Of a DNA stretch of 64,000 nt, positions 51,272-60,456 are shown piece after piece. The DNA comes from Pseudomonadota bacterium (lineage in GTDB: Bacteria; Pseudomonadota; Gammaproteobacteria; Burkholderiales; Ferrovaceae): the NCBI GenBank assembly GCA_021811145.1, contig JAJZPN010000008.1, positions 1 to 64,000 on the forward strand. The letters are read 5' to 3'. The notes below the pieces were generated by a model. It ran no database searches. It was not told where the DNA came from and saw only the letters and a list, made by a program, of their open reading frames with translations. The number at the start of each line of letters is the position of its first letter. Within the stretch, counting starts at the first letter, position 1. A program made the position numbers and the translations under genes.

Positions 51272-52564
51272 ATGGCTAATCTCACTCCATTTCCAGAACT
51301 CTCATATCGTCAGCAAGAACTGTATATAGAGGATGTATCGTTAAGCGATTTGGCTCAAGTTTATGGCACCCCTTTATACGTGTATTCCTATAGCGCTTTA
51401 TCTAAAGCCTATCGTGAATTTAGCGCAGCCTTTGCAAGTCGCGATACGATGATTTGTTATGCGGTAAAAGCCAATGGGAACCTGTCACTGCTACGAGAAC
51501 TTGCCATATTAGGTGCAGGTTTTGATATTGTCTCTGCGGGTGAATTAAAACGTGTATTAAATGCTGGCGGAGATCCTCAAAAGGTTGTCTTTTCAGGAGT
51601 AGGTAAGAGTAAAGAAGAGATTATTTTTGCTTTAAAAGCCAATATTTTTTGCTTCAATATTGAATCTGAAGCTGAGCTGTACAGAATTCATGAGTGTGCA
51701 TCTGAATTAAACATGCATGCCAATGTGTCTTTCCGAGTCAATCCAGATGTCGATCCAAAGACTCATCCTTATATCTCAACTGGGCTTAAAAACAGTAAAT
51801 TTGGCGTACCCTTTGATACTGCAATAGATCTATATACAAAAGCCAGTCAACTTGACCACATCTTAATTAAGGGGATTGATTGTCATATTGGCTCACAAAT
51901 AACTGATCTTAACCCCTTTATTGAAGCCCTAGAACGTATCTTAGAGCTAATTGATGAACTAAAACGTTTAGGGATCACCATATCTCATCTTGATCTTGGT
52001 GGTGGCTTAGGGATTACCTATAAGGATGAAACACCTATTTCATTAACCGCCTATGCAGAGGCACTACTTAGCCGTTTACATGGTTTCTCTGGCAAATTAA
52101 TTTTTGAACCAGGACGAAGAATTATTGGTAACAGTGGGTTACTATTAACTAAAATTGAGTTTTTAAAACACTCTCCAGAACATCAATTTGCAATTGTTGA
52201 TGCAGCAATGAATGATTTGGTTAGACCCTCGTTATATGATGCATGGCACGAAATCATTGAAGTCAAACACCACTCAAATCCTGCGTCCTATCAATTTGAT
52301 GTAGTGGGGCCGGTGTGTGAGACAGGTGATATATTAGGTTCTAGAAGACAATTATCAGCAGAGCCTGGTGATTTGCTCGCTATTCTATCAACAGGAGCCT
52401 ATGGAGCCGCTATGAGTTCAAACTATAATGCTCGTTCACGCGCTTCTGAAGTTTTGGTTTATAAGGATCAGCATTATCTGATTAGCCAAAGAGAGAGTTT
52501 TGATGATTTGATACAAAGAGAACTAACTGACTTTTTAACTCAACCAGCTCTGTCAAAAAGTTAA
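51272..52564 (+). CDS. lysA: Diaminopimelate decarboxylase
   Basis: LysA decarboxylates meso-diaminopimelate to lysine with PLP. The 430-residue protein has the PLP-lysine segment ICYAVKANGNLSLLRELA, the SAGELKR and FSGVGKSKEEI motifs, HIGSQI, the phosphate-binding DLGGGLG and the second-domain GPVCETGDILG. It is paired with lptM. After its stop there is no obvious terminator in the following 243 bases. Confidence 0.96.
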   Translation: MANLTPFPELSYRQQELYIEDVSLSDLAQVYGTPLYVYSYSALSKAYREFSAAFASRDTMICYAVKANGNLSLLRELAILGAGFDIVSAGELKRVLNAGGDPQKVVFSGVGKSKEEIIFALKANIFCFNIESEAELYRIHECASELNMHANVSFRVNPDVDPKTHPYISTGLKNSKFGVPFDTAIDLYTKASQLDHILIKGIDCHIGSQITDLNPFIEALERILELIDELKRLGITISHLDLGGGLGITYKDETPISLTAYAEALLSRLHGFSGKLIFEPGRRIIGNSGLLLTKIEFLKHSPEHQFAIVDAAMNDLVRPSLYDAWHEIIEVKHHSNPASYQFDVVGPVCETGDILGSRRQLSAEPGDLLAILSTGAYGAAMSSNYNARSRASEVLVYKDQHYLISQRESFDDLIQRELTDFLTQPALSKS

Positions 52565-52694
52565 TTTGATTTTAATTTTACGTACATTTAGTGTTGATAC
52601 GATACTACTTATTAATCATTAATTCAAAATAACTTATATTCTTTTAATTAATCGTGGTGTTTTGTTCCATTCCAAAGTTAAAATTCTAATCACC

Positions 52695-52714
52695 AGGAGA
52701 TTAATTTATCTCCT
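52695..52714. repeat. Hairpin upstream of the H1-like gene
   Basis: Seven-base inverted repeat AGGAGAT / ATCTCCT with a six-base loop, 94 bases before the H1-like ATG. There is no T-run, so it is not a normal terminator for lysA. It may be a leader hairpin or a protein site. Function is unassigned. Confidence 0.4.
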
Positions 52715-52753
52715 ATAAGAGTTAACTTTTAATTCTAAGTTGATTCAATGGAA

Positions 52754-52765
52754 GTGCAATTGCAC
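52754..52765. promoter_or_regulatory. Perfect palindrome GTGCAATTGCAC near the H1-like promoter region
   Basis: A 12-base perfect palindrome 43 bases before the H1-like ATG. It is flanked by AGT and ACTT so that the dyad nearly extends further. The position suits a repressor site in the leader or promoter, but I do not recognise the binding protein. Confidence 0.45.
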
Positions 52766-52807
52766 GACTTATAACAAATCGATCAACACTAAAAGGAGTA
52801 AGTTAGT

Positions 52808-53329
52808 ATGGTAACAGCTAAGAAAAAGCCGGCAGCTAAAAAACCTGCGGCCAAGAAAGTAGTCGCTGCTAAAAAACCAGCAGCCAAGAAAGTAGCAGCC
52901 GCTAAAAAACCAGCCGCTAAGAAAGTAGCAGCCGCTAAAAAACCAGCTGCTAAAAAAGTAGCTGCTAAAAAACCAGCTGCTAAAAAACCAGCTGCTAAGA
53001 AAGTAGCAGCTGCCAAAAAACCAGCAGCTAAGAAAGTAGCCGCTAAAAAACCAGTAGCCAAGAAAGTAGCTGCTAAAAAACCAGCTGCTAAGAAAGTAGC
53101 AGCTGCCAAAAAACCAGCTGCTAAAAAAGTAGCCGCTAAAAAACCAGCAGCTAAGAAAGTAGCTGCTAAAAAACCAGCTGCCAAGAAAGTAGCTGCTAAA
53201 AAACCAGTAGCTAAGAAAGTGGCAGCAGCTAAAAAACCAGCCGCTAAAAAAGCTGCTCCAGTAAAAGCAGTGTCTGCACCTACACCAGCTCCAATCATTA
53301 CAGCACCATTGATCAAACCAATGTTCTAA
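52808..53329 (+). CDS. Histone H1-like Lys/Ala/Pro repeat protein
   Basis: Very basic, low-complexity protein of 173 residues. Residues 5-145 are about 15 copies of an A-A-K-K-P-A/V-A-K-K-V unit, like the C-terminal tail of eukaryotic histone H1 and the H1-like proteins of Betaproteobacteria (for example the BpH1/AlgP-like type). Such proteins bind DNA non-specifically and may compact the nucleoid or affect gene expression. The last 28 residues are Pro/Ile/Ala-rich and not basic, ending in LIKPMF. A strong ribosome site AAGGAG precedes the ATG. The DNA of the region is a tandem repeat, so copy number may vary between strains. The role is inferred from composition only. Confidence 0.85.
   Translation: MVTAKKKPAAKKPAAKKVVAAKKPAAKKVAAAKKPAAKKVAAAKKPAAKKVAAKKPAAKKPAAKKVAAAKKPAAKKVAAKKPVAKKVAAKKPAAKKVAAAKKPAAKKVAAKKPAAKKVAAKKPAAKKVAAKKPVAKKVAAAKKPAAKKAAPVKAVSAPTPAPIITAPLIKPMF
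52820..53250 (+). repeat. Tandem repeat inside the H1-like coding region
   Basis: Units of about 27-33 bases, variants of GCTAAAAAACCAGCTGCTAAGAAAGTAG with synonymous changes, recur across the gene. All copies stay in frame. The near-identity of neighbouring units suggests slipped-strand expansion or contraction. Confidence 0.8.
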
Positions 53330-53345
53330 TAGCTTGGAGTTGTGA

Positions 53346-53382
53346 CTTCTAGGTATCTTAAGATACCTAGAAGATTTTATTT
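53346..53382. terminator. Bidirectional terminator between the H1-like gene and mtgA
   Basis: A perfect 28-base palindrome with 14-base arms (CTTCTAGGTATCTT and its complement) at 53346-53373, followed by ATTTTATTT. Folded as RNA it has a 12-base stem and TTAA loop. It lies 16 bases after the H1-like stop and three bases before mtgA's end on the opposite strand. The T-run is on the plus side; minus-strand use is less clear. Confidence 0.82.
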
Positions 53383-54078
53383 GGGGATTAGTACTTGATT
53401 CATTCTTTGTTGAATGAGTTCAGATTTATCTAATAGTTTTTCTGTAGTACCAAACCTATCGTAAAACTTAGGTTTAGGTATCATTGACGCTAAGACAGCA
53501 GCTTGATTCGATGTCACGGTACTTGCTGTCACTCCAAAATAATGATGGGCAGCTGATTCACAGCCATAAACACCATCACCCCATTCAATAACATTTAAAT
53601 ATACTTCTAATATTCTTCTTTTGTCCCAAACGAGTTCCAACATTACCGTAATAACTGCTTCTTCTGCTTTCCTAAAAAGAGTTCGCTTAGAGGATAAAAA
53701 TAAATTTTTTGCTAACTGCTGCGTAATGGTTGACCCACCTGCAACAACTGTTTTTTTATGTATATCCTTTTGAAAAGCCACTTTCATACCACGCCAGTCA
53801 AAGCCACTATGATTAACAAAATTGGCATCTTCCTCAGCCACTACGGCTCTTTTTAGAGAGTTCGATATATGTGAATAACTGATCCATGGATAATGGGTAT
53901 AAGGTGTTTTATGTTGCGCTAATCTTTCTTTTTCACGCTGTGCTGTTAAGGAGGTGAGTCCAGATGGGTTATAAAATTTCCACCAAACAATTTCAGTAAA
54001 AATCCATATATTCCAAATTAACCATATAAAAAACAATAGCTTAGTTAATTTTTTTATGGCCAAATAAAGGGGCTTCAA
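53377..54078 (-). CDS. mtgA: Monofunctional peptidoglycan glycosyltransferase
   Basis: MtgA polymerises lipid II into glycan strands without a transpeptidase domain. The 233-residue protein has an N-terminal membrane helix (about residues 12-30). The GT51 motifs are VVAEEDANFVNHSGFDW (catalytic Glu), GGSTITQQLAKNLFLS, RKAEEAVITVMLE and RILEVYLNVIEWGDGVYG. It lies eight bases after aroE. The length matches the family. Confidence 0.95.
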   Translation of the reverse strand: MKPLYLAIKKLTKLLFFIWLIWNIWIFTEIVWWKFYNPSGLTSLTAQREKERLAQHKTPYTHYPWISYSHISNSLKRAVVAEEDANFVNHSGFDWRGMKVAFQKDIHKKTVVAGGSTITQQLAKNLFLSSKRTLFRKAEEAVITVMLELVWDKRRILEVYLNVIEWGDGVYGCESAAHHYFGVTASTVTSNQAAVLASMIPKPKFYDRFGTTEKLLDKSELIQQRMNQVLIPK

Positions 54079-54085
54079 GATAGGT

Positions 54086-54928
54086 TTAACTGTTGTTAAT
54101 CAGTTGTTGTCTCAGCAGTATTCTCAGTTCGTCTGTTTTAGGTCGGCAATGACGCCAGATTCTGAATGATTCCGCGGCTTGTTCAATCAACATGCCTAAA
54201 CCATCAAAGTAATGTTGTACTTTATGCATTCTTGCCTGTTCTAGAAAAGGGGTTAGTTCTGCTTTATAGCTCATGTCATAAGCATAGCTGTTACTAGAAA
54301 ATATATTCTGAGGAAAAATAAGTGCTTCACCTTTAATTGTCGCTGAAGTGGCGTTAATGATTACATCAAAGGAGCGTGACAACCTTGGATCCATAATGGA
54401 TCCAGCGTGAATTATAGAGTTACCCGTATTATTTTCGCCCTGAAAGTCTTTAATGAGTTCAATGGCTTTTGTCGCTGTTCTATTAGCAACAAAGATTTCT
54501 GATGGTGACTGCTCTAATAATGGGGCCAATACCCCTCTCACTGCGCCACCCGCCCCTAAAATCAAAATACTTTTTTTTGTGATAGGAATATTTAAATAGT
54601 TAAAATCAGCAGTGAGTCCTAAACCATCCGTATTGTCAGCGCAAATTTGACCATCTTCGATCCATAACGTATTGGCAGCATGGGCAGTTTTTGCTCTAGC
54701 ACTGACTTGTTTGGCTAATAAATAAGCTCTTTCTTTAAACGGTAAGGTAATGTTTAATCCCTTTCCTCCATTGTTAAAAAAATCTTTAACACACTGTTCA
54801 AACTGATCACTATGAGGTGCAAGTCGACCGTATTCTAGTTGCTGCTCTGTTTGCTTGGCAAAATAAGCATGAATATAAGGAGATCGACTATGCGCTACCG
54901 GCTGTCCCACAACGGCATAGCGATCCAT
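54086..54928 (-). CDS. aroE: Shikimate dehydrogenase
   Basis: AroE reduces 3-dehydroshikimate to shikimate with NADPH. I place the start at the ATG at 54928 (MDRYAVVGQPVAHSRSP, the family's N-terminus), giving 280 residues; a longer ORF would run into the rhodanese gene. LNITLPFKE with the catalytic Lys, NTDGLGL with the Asp, the Rossmann GAGGAVRG and the NRTATKA NADP motif are intact. It follows the rhodanese gene by five bases and precedes mtgA, a common pairing. Confidence 0.95.
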   Translation of the reverse strand: MDRYAVVGQPVAHSRSPYIHAYFAKQTEQQLEYGRLAPHSDQFEQCVKDFFNNGGKGLNITLPFKERAYLLAKQVSARAKTAHAANTLWIEDGQICADNTDGLGLTADFNYLNIPITKKSILILGAGGAVRGVLAPLLEQSPSEIFVANRTATKAIELIKDFQGENNTGNSIIHAGSIMDPRLSRSFDVIINATSATIKGEALIFPQNIFSSNSYAYDMSYKAELTPFLEQARMHKVQHYFDGLGMLIEQAAESFRIWRHCRPKTDELRILLRQQLINNS

Positions 54929-54933
54929 AACAC

Positions 54934-55386
54934 TTAACCCTGCTTCCACGGCAAACCAGCGTGACGCCATCCACCAACGGTATTTCTATGGCTATGTTGA
55001 TCTTTATCGCCCTCAAACCCTTCTAATACATTATAAGAATTAATAAAGCCAACTTCTGTAGCAAGTTTCGCTGCCGCATGAGATCTAGCGCCAGAACGAC
55101 ACATAAAAAATAACGGAGTATCTTGACTGACTTCAGATTGGATTTGTTTTATAAAGTCTGGATTATGCTCACCGCTTGGGTAGTCACTCCACTCTATGTG
55201 CAATGAATCTGGAACATACCCCACCCAGTCCAATTCCGCTTGAGTACGTACATCAATAAGTCGCGAACCATGTATAAGACTTAATAGTTCGTAGGCTTCC
55301 TTGGGTAATAATGCGCCAGCATAAGGAAGATTTGCTTCGTGAGCACGCTCTTGTGCTTTCAATAAAATTTCAGAAGATTTAGACAT
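54934..55386 (-). CDS. Rhodanese-domain sulfurtransferase-like protein
   Basis: Single rhodanese domain of 150 residues with the active Cys C96 in the loop FMCRSGARS, preceded by RLIDVRTQAELDWVGYVPDSLHIEW. An N-terminal helical extension (residues 1-30) is present. The loop CRSGARS fits thiosulfate sulfurtransferase-type domains, but the sulfur acceptor is unknown. It heads the rhodanese-aroE-mtgA group and is divergent from glnA. Confidence 0.87.
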   Translation of the reverse strand: MSKSSEILLKAQERAHEANLPYAGALLPKEAYELLSLIHGSRLIDVRTQAELDWVGYVPDSLHIEWSDYPSGEHNPDFIKQIQSEVSQDTPLFFMCRSGARSHAAAKLATEVGFINSYNVLEGFEGDKDQHSHRNTVGGWRHAGLPWKQG

Positions 55387-55480
55387 AATTTTTCTTTATC
55401 ACTAATAATTAGATAAACAATAATAATTCTACGCGCCTAAATGATTTCATAACATAAAAAGTATACAAAATTAGTCTAAA

Positions 55481-55497
55481 TGCGTTATTTTGGTGCA
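55481..55497 (+). promoter_or_regulatory. NtrC-type enhancer site 1 of glnA
   Basis: The 17-base TGCGTTATTTTGGTGCA matches the dyad TGC...TGGTGCA of known NtrC sites in length and in its full right arm. It lies 110 bases upstream of the -24 box of the sigma-54 promoter, a normal enhancer distance. Confidence 0.7.
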
Positions 55498-55510
55498 AAA
55501 GAACCAAAAA

Positions 55511-55527
55511 CGATCGTTTTTAGTGCA
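55511..55527 (+). promoter_or_regulatory. NtrC-type enhancer site 2 of glnA
   Basis: A second, weaker 17-base site with the right half AGTGCA intact. It begins exactly 30 bases (about three helical turns) after site 1, so both lie on the same face of the helix as in enteric glnA enhancers. The left half is poor, so confidence is lower than for site 1. Confidence 0.5.
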
Positions 55528-55588
55528 TAAAAGCTTTATCAATCATTTAAAAAGCCCTGCAAAAGTGAAAGAATGCTAATATTATTCC

Positions 55589-55606
55589 TTGGCATACAAA
55601 GTGCTT
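55589..55606 (+). promoter_or_regulatory. Sigma-54 (-24/-12) promoter of glnA
   Basis: TTGGCAT-ACAAA-GTGCT: the invariant GG (55591-55592) and GC (55603-55604) are 12 bases apart as required by RpoN. Transcription should begin near 55616, about 83 bases before the glnA ATG. The rpoN and ntrBC genes in the same window support the call. Confidence 0.82.
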
Positions 55607-55698
55607 TATGAATAGCAAGAATTTCAAATCATTATGGGATTTCTCAATAATTGAAAATGTCATAATGGCTTCATAGATTAACCAACTAGGAGATAAAA

Positions 55699-57108
55699 AT
55701 GGCAGTTGAAAAGGTCATGCAAATGATTAAGGAAAACGAAGTCAGATTTGTTGACTTTCGTTTCACCGATACCCGCGGTAAAGAACAACACGTATCTGTT
55801 CCAATTAGCGCTTTTGATGAAAGCAAATTCACCGAAGGTCATGCTTTTGATGGCTCTTCAATCGCTGGTTGGAAAGGTATTCAAGCCTCTGACATGTTGT
55901 TAATGCCTGATCCAACCACTGCCAACATTGATCCTTTCATGGATGAGGCTACACTTATCTTAACTTGTGACGTTATCGAACCTTCAGATGGTAAAGGTTA
56001 TGACCGTGACCCACGCTCTATCGCAAGACGCGCTGAAGCTTATTTAAAATCAAGCGGTATCGGTGATGTGGCTTACTTTGGACCTGAGCCTGAATTTTTT
56101 ATTTTTGATTCTGTCAGTTGGCATGTCGATATGTCCGGTTGTAGCGTTAAAATTTCTACTGAAGAAGCTCCCTGGTCATCAAACAAAGAATATGATGGCG
56201 GAAACATGGGGCACCGTCCCGCTGTTAAAGGTGGCTATTTCCCTGTTCCTCCCGTTGATTCATTACAAGACATTCGCTCTGCCATGTGTTTAGCATTAGA
56301 AGACATGGGTGTACCCGTAGAAGTACATCACCATGAAGTTGCAGCACCTGGACAGTGTGAGATCGGTACCCGCTTCGCTCCTTTAGTACAACGTGCTGAC
56401 TGGACACAAATTTTAAAATACGTTGTGCATAACGTTGCTCATTCATACGGTAAAACCGCAACCTTTATGCCAAAACCAATCGTTGGCGATAATGGTTCTG
56501 GTATGCACGTACACCAATCTATTTGGAAAGATGGTAAAAACCTTTTTGCAGGGAATGGTTACGCAGGCCTATCAGAGTTCGCCTTATATTACATCGGCGG
56601 TATCATCAAACACGCTAAGGCATTGAATGCGTTAACAAACCCTAGCACCAACTCTTATAAGCGCTTGGTTCCAGGTTTTGAAGCGCCAGTTAAATTAGCT
56701 TACTCAGCACGTAACCGTTCCGCAGCAATCCGTGTTCCATTTGTTCAAAGTGACAAAGCACGTCGTGTGGAAATTCGTTTCCCTGATCCAACTGCTAATC
56801 CATACTTGGCTTTTGCCGCTATGTTAATGGCTGGATTAGATGGCGTTCAAAACAAAATTCATCCAGGTGAAGCATCTGACAAAGACTTGTACCATCTCTC
56901 CCCTGAAGAAGATGCCAAGATCCCATCACCAGCTGCCTCATTAGATGAAGCGCTTGAAGCATTAGATAAAGACCGTGAGTTCTTAACTCGTGGTGGCGTA
57001 TTCTCTAATGAAATGATTGATGCTTACATTGCATTGAAAATGGAAGAAGTCACCTTGTTCCGCATGACAACTCATCCTTTAGAATTCCAGATGTACTACA
57101 GTCTGTAA
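55699..57108 (+). CDS. glnA: Glutamine synthetase, type I
   Basis: GlnA makes glutamine from glutamate, ammonia and ATP. The 469-residue protein has FDGSSIAGW, the metal-binding and catalytic regions [19 protein letters not shown], the glutamate-binding [10 protein letters not shown] and the adenylylation Tyr in [14 protein letters not shown] (about residue 398). The 25-residue I-beta insertion ([18 protein letters not shown] region) fits the adenylylated type. TAGGAGAT is a good ribosome site. It is under the sigma-54/NtrC region and followed by a terminator and ntrBC. Confidence 0.98.
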   Translation: MAVEKVMQMIKENEVRFVDFRFTDTRGKEQHVSVPISAFDESKFTEGHAFDGSSIAGWKGIQASDMLLMPDPTTANIDPFMDEATLILTCDVIEPSDGKGYDRDPRSIARRAEAYLKSSGIGDVAYFGPEPEFFIFDSVSWHVDMSGCSVKISTEEAPWSSNKEYDGGNMGHRPAVKGGYFPVPPVDSLQDIRSAMCLALEDMGVPVEVHHHEVAAPGQCEIGTRFAPLVQRADWTQILKYVVHNVAHSYGKTATFMPKPIVGDNGSGMHVHQSIWKDGKNLFAGNGYAGLSEFALYYIGGIIKHAKALNALTNPSTNSYKRLVPGFEAPVKLAYSARNRSAAIRVPFVQSDKARRVEIRFPDPTANPYLAFAAMLMAGLDGVQNKIHPGEASDKDLYHLSPEEDAKIPSPAASLDEALEALDKDREFLTRGGVFSNEMIDAYIALKMEEVTLFRMTTHPLEFQMYYSL

Positions 57109-57156
57109 TGGATTAGGCCCTAGATGATCCGTTTAGGGCAGTCACAATATCAACTG

Positions 57157-57197
57157 AACCCGCAATTTATACCTATGTAGATTGCGGGTTTTTTTAA
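57157..57197 (+). terminator. Rho-independent terminator after glnA
   Basis: Ten-base stem AACCCGCAAT / ATTGCGGGTT with a 14-base loop, then seven further T residues. It starts 49 bases after the glnA stop and ends 12 bases before the ntrB ATG. It should limit read-through, so ntrBC would be expressed at a lower level than glnA or from a weak local promoter. Confidence 0.88.
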
Positions 57198-57208
57198 TTG
57201 AAAAACCT

Positions 57209-58264
57209 ATGACAAATGACGATTTTAAAGGTCTTGATCTCATCACTACAGCGGTGATTGTACTCAATAAAGAATTCAATATCGTTTTTATTAACACGGC
57301 AGCAGAAGATCTCTTTGCTGTAAGCAGAAAAAATATTTTAGGATTTCGATTAGATTCTGTACTCATCGATATTGAGCGACTACTGGATGACTGTAGTCTA
57401 TCCTTTGAGAAAAAAATGGGCTTTATTGAGCATGAATGGACTTTCCACTCAACTCCCCACGACAAACATGTTCTGACTTGCACTGGGACACCACTGGAAG
57501 AAGTATCAAACATTCTTCTCGAATTTAGACCGATTAATCAACGTGCAAAAATAGAAAAAGAAGAAAAAATCATTCAAGATCAAGAGGTTAATCGTCAACT
57601 AATACGTAATCTTGCCCATGAAATCAGAAATCCCTTAGGTGGAATTAAGGGCGCTGCTCAATTATTAGAAAAAGAATTAGATCAAATTGAGCTCAAAGAA
57701 TATACAGAAGTCATTAAAAATGAAGCAGGGCGCCTACAGTTGCTGCTTGATCGTATGTTAAGCCCCAATAGCCGACTGCATCAAACTGCATCTCTTAATA
57801 TTCATGAGGTACTAGAAAGAGTGCGTAGTGTCACCTTGGCTGAGTTTCCTGAACGGGTATCAATACAACGAGACTATGACACCAGTATTCCTGAGTTTTT
57901 AGCTGATCGTGAGCAACTTATTCAAGCCATACTCAATATTGTCCGTAACGCTGCCCAAGCTTTTCAAACTCAGGGTACGATTCGTATACAAACACGCATC
58001 TTGCGCCAAATCACTTTAGCTAAAAAACGCTTTAAATTGGGCATTATCGTCAAAATTATTGATAACGGACCCGGTATTCCGCCTTCACTACAACCCCGTA
58101 TTTTTCAGCCTCTGGTCTCAGGTCGCGAAGGAGGAACGGGATTGGGGTTAATGTTGGCACAGAATTTGATTAGTCAACATCATGGTATGGTGGAATTTGA
58201 AAGTCGTCCTGGATTCACTTGTTTTGATCTCATACTCCCCATAACCGAAACAGAATATAGCTAA
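57209..58264 (+). CDS. glnL: Nitrogen-regulation sensor kinase NtrB
   Basis: NtrB phosphorylates NtrC under nitrogen limitation and is controlled by PII. From the ATG at 57209 the product has 351 residues; a TTG at 57182 lies inside the terminator and is rejected. A PAS-like domain (about residues 10-105) precedes the H-box NLAHEIRNPLGGIKGAAQLL with the phosphorylated H137. The ATPase domain has ILNIVRNAAQAF, DNGPGIP and GGTGLGLMLAQ. No membrane segments, as expected for a cytosolic NtrB. It ends 27 bases before ntrC. Confidence 0.95.
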   Translation: MTNDDFKGLDLITTAVIVLNKEFNIVFINTAAEDLFAVSRKNILGFRLDSVLIDIERLLDDCSLSFEKKMGFIEHEWTFHSTPHDKHVLTCTGTPLEEVSNILLEFRPINQRAKIEKEEKIIQDQEVNRQLIRNLAHEIRNPLGGIKGAAQLLEKELDQIELKEYTEVIKNEAGRLQLLLDRMLSPNSRLHQTASLNIHEVLERVRSVTLAEFPERVSIQRDYDTSIPEFLADREQLIQAILNIVRNAAQAFQTQGTIRIQTRILRQITLAKKRFKLGIIVKIIDNGPGIPPSLQPRIFQPLVSGREGGTGLGLMLAQNLISQHHGMVEFESRPGFTCFDLILPITETEYS

Positions 58265-58291
58265 CTTTGAAATAGCATAACAAGGATCAAT

Positions 58292-59722
58292 ATGAAACCT
58301 GTTTGGATAGTAGATGATGATAGATCAATACGATGGGTCTTTGAAAAAGCGCTGACACGAGAAAATATTGCTTATAAGACCTTCTCCTGTGCACCAGAAG
58401 CGCTTGAAGCCCTTGAAGATGAACAGCCGCAAATTGTCATCAGCGATATACGTATGCCGGGACAAACAGGATTGGTTCTTTTAGATAAACTAAAAGAACG
58501 TTGTCCCCACGTGCCTGTGATTATTATGACAGCCTATTCTGATCTTGAAAGTGCTGTGAGTGCCTTTCAAGGAGGCGCTTATGAGTATTTACCTAAGCCC
58601 TTTGATGTAGACCATGCCATTGAGCTCATTCGTCGCGCCATGAATGAAAGTGCTACTTTTGAAAACATGGCCATGGAAGATAATCTTCCTCCTGAAATCC
58701 TTGGCCAAGCGCCAGCTATGCAAGAGGTATTTAGAGCGATCGGGAGATTATCCCAATCCAATGCCAGCGTTTTGATCACTGGAGAATCTGGTACTGGTAA
58801 AGAATTGGTTGCTCGTGCACTACATCGTCATAGCCAACGAGCTAATAAACCTTTTATTGCCATTAACACTGCAGCAATCCCTAAGGAGTTACTTGAGTCA
58901 GAGTTATTCGGCCATGAAAGAGGGGCTTTTACGGGTGCCAATACACTGCGCAAAGGACGGTTTGAACAAGCTGAGGGGGGTACGCTGTTTTTAGATGAAA
59001 TTGGGGATATGCCAGCTGATCTACAAACCAGATTATTACGTGTCTTATCTGATGGTCACTTCTACCGTGTTGGTGGGCACTCACCTATCGCAAGCCATGT
59101 ACGAATCATCGCTGCTACTCATCAAAACCTAGAGCAGCGAGTGAATGAAGGGCTGTTTCGTGAAGATCTCTACCATCGTTTAAATGTGATTCGTATTCGT
59201 ATCCCATCTCTTCGTGATCGTCGTGAAGATATTCCATTATTAAGCCGCTATTTTCTGCAAAAGAGCGCCCGTGAATTACAAGTTGAACCCAAACGTTTTA
59301 CTGAAAACGCTATACAGTTTTTAAAAGGCTTAGCATGGCGTGGTAATGTAAGACAACTTGAAAATCTCTGTCATTGGGTGAGCGTAATGGCGCCTGGTAT
59401 GTCAGTAGATGTGTCTGATTTACCTGAGGACATTAAAGCGCCAGCTCTATCCGAACAAACAGAAATGGGCTCAGCCTTGTCACATAACTGGCAAAGCGCA
59501 CTTGAACTTGAAGTCTCTTCCTCACTAAACAAAGGCGAGCAGGGCATTTTAAATCGCTTAATTACTGATTTTGAGCGTATATTAATTCAACAAGCCTTAA
59601 TTCATACCGGGGGTAAAAAAGTAGAAGCAGCGCAATTATTAGGCTGGGGCAGAAATACGCTCACTCGTAAGATTCAAGAGTTAGGGTTAGAAGAGGATAA
59701 ATCTACAAATAATGGAGCGTGA
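58292..59722 (+). CDS. glnG: Nitrogen-regulation response regulator NtrC
   Basis: NtrC is the sigma-54 activator of nitrogen genes. The 476-residue protein has a receiver domain ([12 protein letters not shown], phosphorylated D52 in VISDIRMPG), an AAA+ domain with Walker [15 protein letters not shown], the sigma-54 contact loop ERGAFTGAN, Walker [13 protein letters not shown] and the arginine-finger region. A C-terminal Fis-type helix-turn-helix ([23 protein letters not shown]) follows. It is co-transcribed with ntrB. Its last 49 bases overlap xthA on the opposite strand, and its stop codon shares bases with the xthA catalytic-His codon. Confidence 0.96.
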   Translation: MKPVWIVDDDRSIRWVFEKALTRENIAYKTFSCAPEALEALEDEQPQIVISDIRMPGQTGLVLLDKLKERCPHVPVIIMTAYSDLESAVSAFQGGAYEYLPKPFDVDHAIELIRRAMNESATFENMAMEDNLPPEILGQAPAMQEVFRAIGRLSQSNASVLITGESGTGKELVARALHRHSQRANKPFIAINTAAIPKELLESELFGHERGAFTGANTLRKGRFEQAEGGTLFLDEIGDMPADLQTRLLRVLSDGHFYRVGGHSPIASHVRIIAATHQNLEQRVNEGLFREDLYHRLNVIRIRIPSLRDRREDIPLLSRYFLQKSARELQVEPKRFTENAIQFLKGLAWRGNVRQLENLCHWVSVMAPGMSVDVSDLPEDIKAPALSEQTEMGSALSHNWQSALELEVSSSLNKGEQGILNRLITDFERILIQQALIHTGGKKVEAAQLLGWGRNTLTRKIQELGLEEDKSTNNGA

Positions 59723-60456
59723 TCTGAAGGGCGCTCATTGCCTCTTGGTGCACTATCAACCTGACAGTCTTGTAAACGCGGAAGAAGAGCTTGGCTAATT
59801 AATGCATGGTCGATTCTAAGACCCATTTTCCGCTTAAAGGCATTCATACGATAGTGCCACCAGGTAAATCCAGGTTCATCTGGATAATGTTGTCTAAAAG
59901 CATCCACCAACCCTAAAGACAATAATTCTCGGAAAGCCTGTCGTTCAGCCTCAGTGCACAATACCTCATCTTTATAGGCTTCAGGGTTATAGACATCCCT
60001 ATCCTGCGGGGCAATATTAAAGTCACCAAGAATAACAAGCTGGTCATTCTCTGATAACAAGTTTTTTAAATATCCGTTTAATGCATTGTACCAATTTAAT
60101 TTATATTGATATTTATCAGAAGTAACCGCTTCGCCATTAGGGCAATATGCACTAATAATGCGCACATTATTAACTGTTGCGGCTATTAGACGCTGTTGAT
60201 GATCATCAAAATCAGGCATACCAATGACCACATCACACGCCTCATGACGACTTAAAATCGCCACTCCGTTGTAGGTCTTTTGACCCGCGATCAGCGCATG
60301 GTAACCTAACTCCTTGAAGTAACTCTCTGGAAATTGACTGGTTTCACATTTCAACTCTTGTAGACATAACACATCGGGGGACGCCTTATTTATCCAATCT
60401 CCCACTTGCTCCATGCGTACTTTGATTGAATTAACATTCCAGGTAGCAATCCGCAT
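59674..60456 (-). CDS. xthA: Exodeoxyribonuclease III
   Basis: ExoIII is the main AP endonuclease and 3'-phosphatase/exonuclease of base-excision repair. The 260-residue protein has the family residues in ATWNVNSIK, LQELKCE, the NIAPQDRDVYNP loop, GLRIDHALIS and the terminal SDHAPL, with the catalytic H246. The last 15 codons overlap ntrC. It begins directly after prlC with no gap. Confidence 0.94.
   Translation of the reverse strand: MRIATWNVNSIKVRMEQVGDWINKASPDVLCLQELKCETSQFPESYFKELGYHALIAGQKTYNGVAILSRHEACDVVIGMPDFDDHQQRLIAATVNNVRIISAYCPNGEAVTSDKYQYKLNWYNALNGYLKNLLSENDQLVILGDFNIAPQDRDVYNPEAYKDEVLCTEAERQAFRELLSLGLVDAFRQHYPDEPGFTWWHYRMNAFKRKMGLRIDHALISQALLPRLQDCQVDSAPRGNERPSDHAPLFVDLSSSNPNS

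Noticed and set aside
52820-53250. Regular repeats resembling a CRISPR array
   Set aside because: The units are contiguous, in frame, lack unique spacers and code for the Lys/Ala/Pro repeats.
52789-53316. Open frame on the minus strand coding a Phe/Leu/Ala/Gly repeat protein
   Set aside because: It is the exact antisense of the H1-like tandem repeat; the repeat unit lacks stop codons in this frame by composition. It has no ribosome site or recognisable domain.
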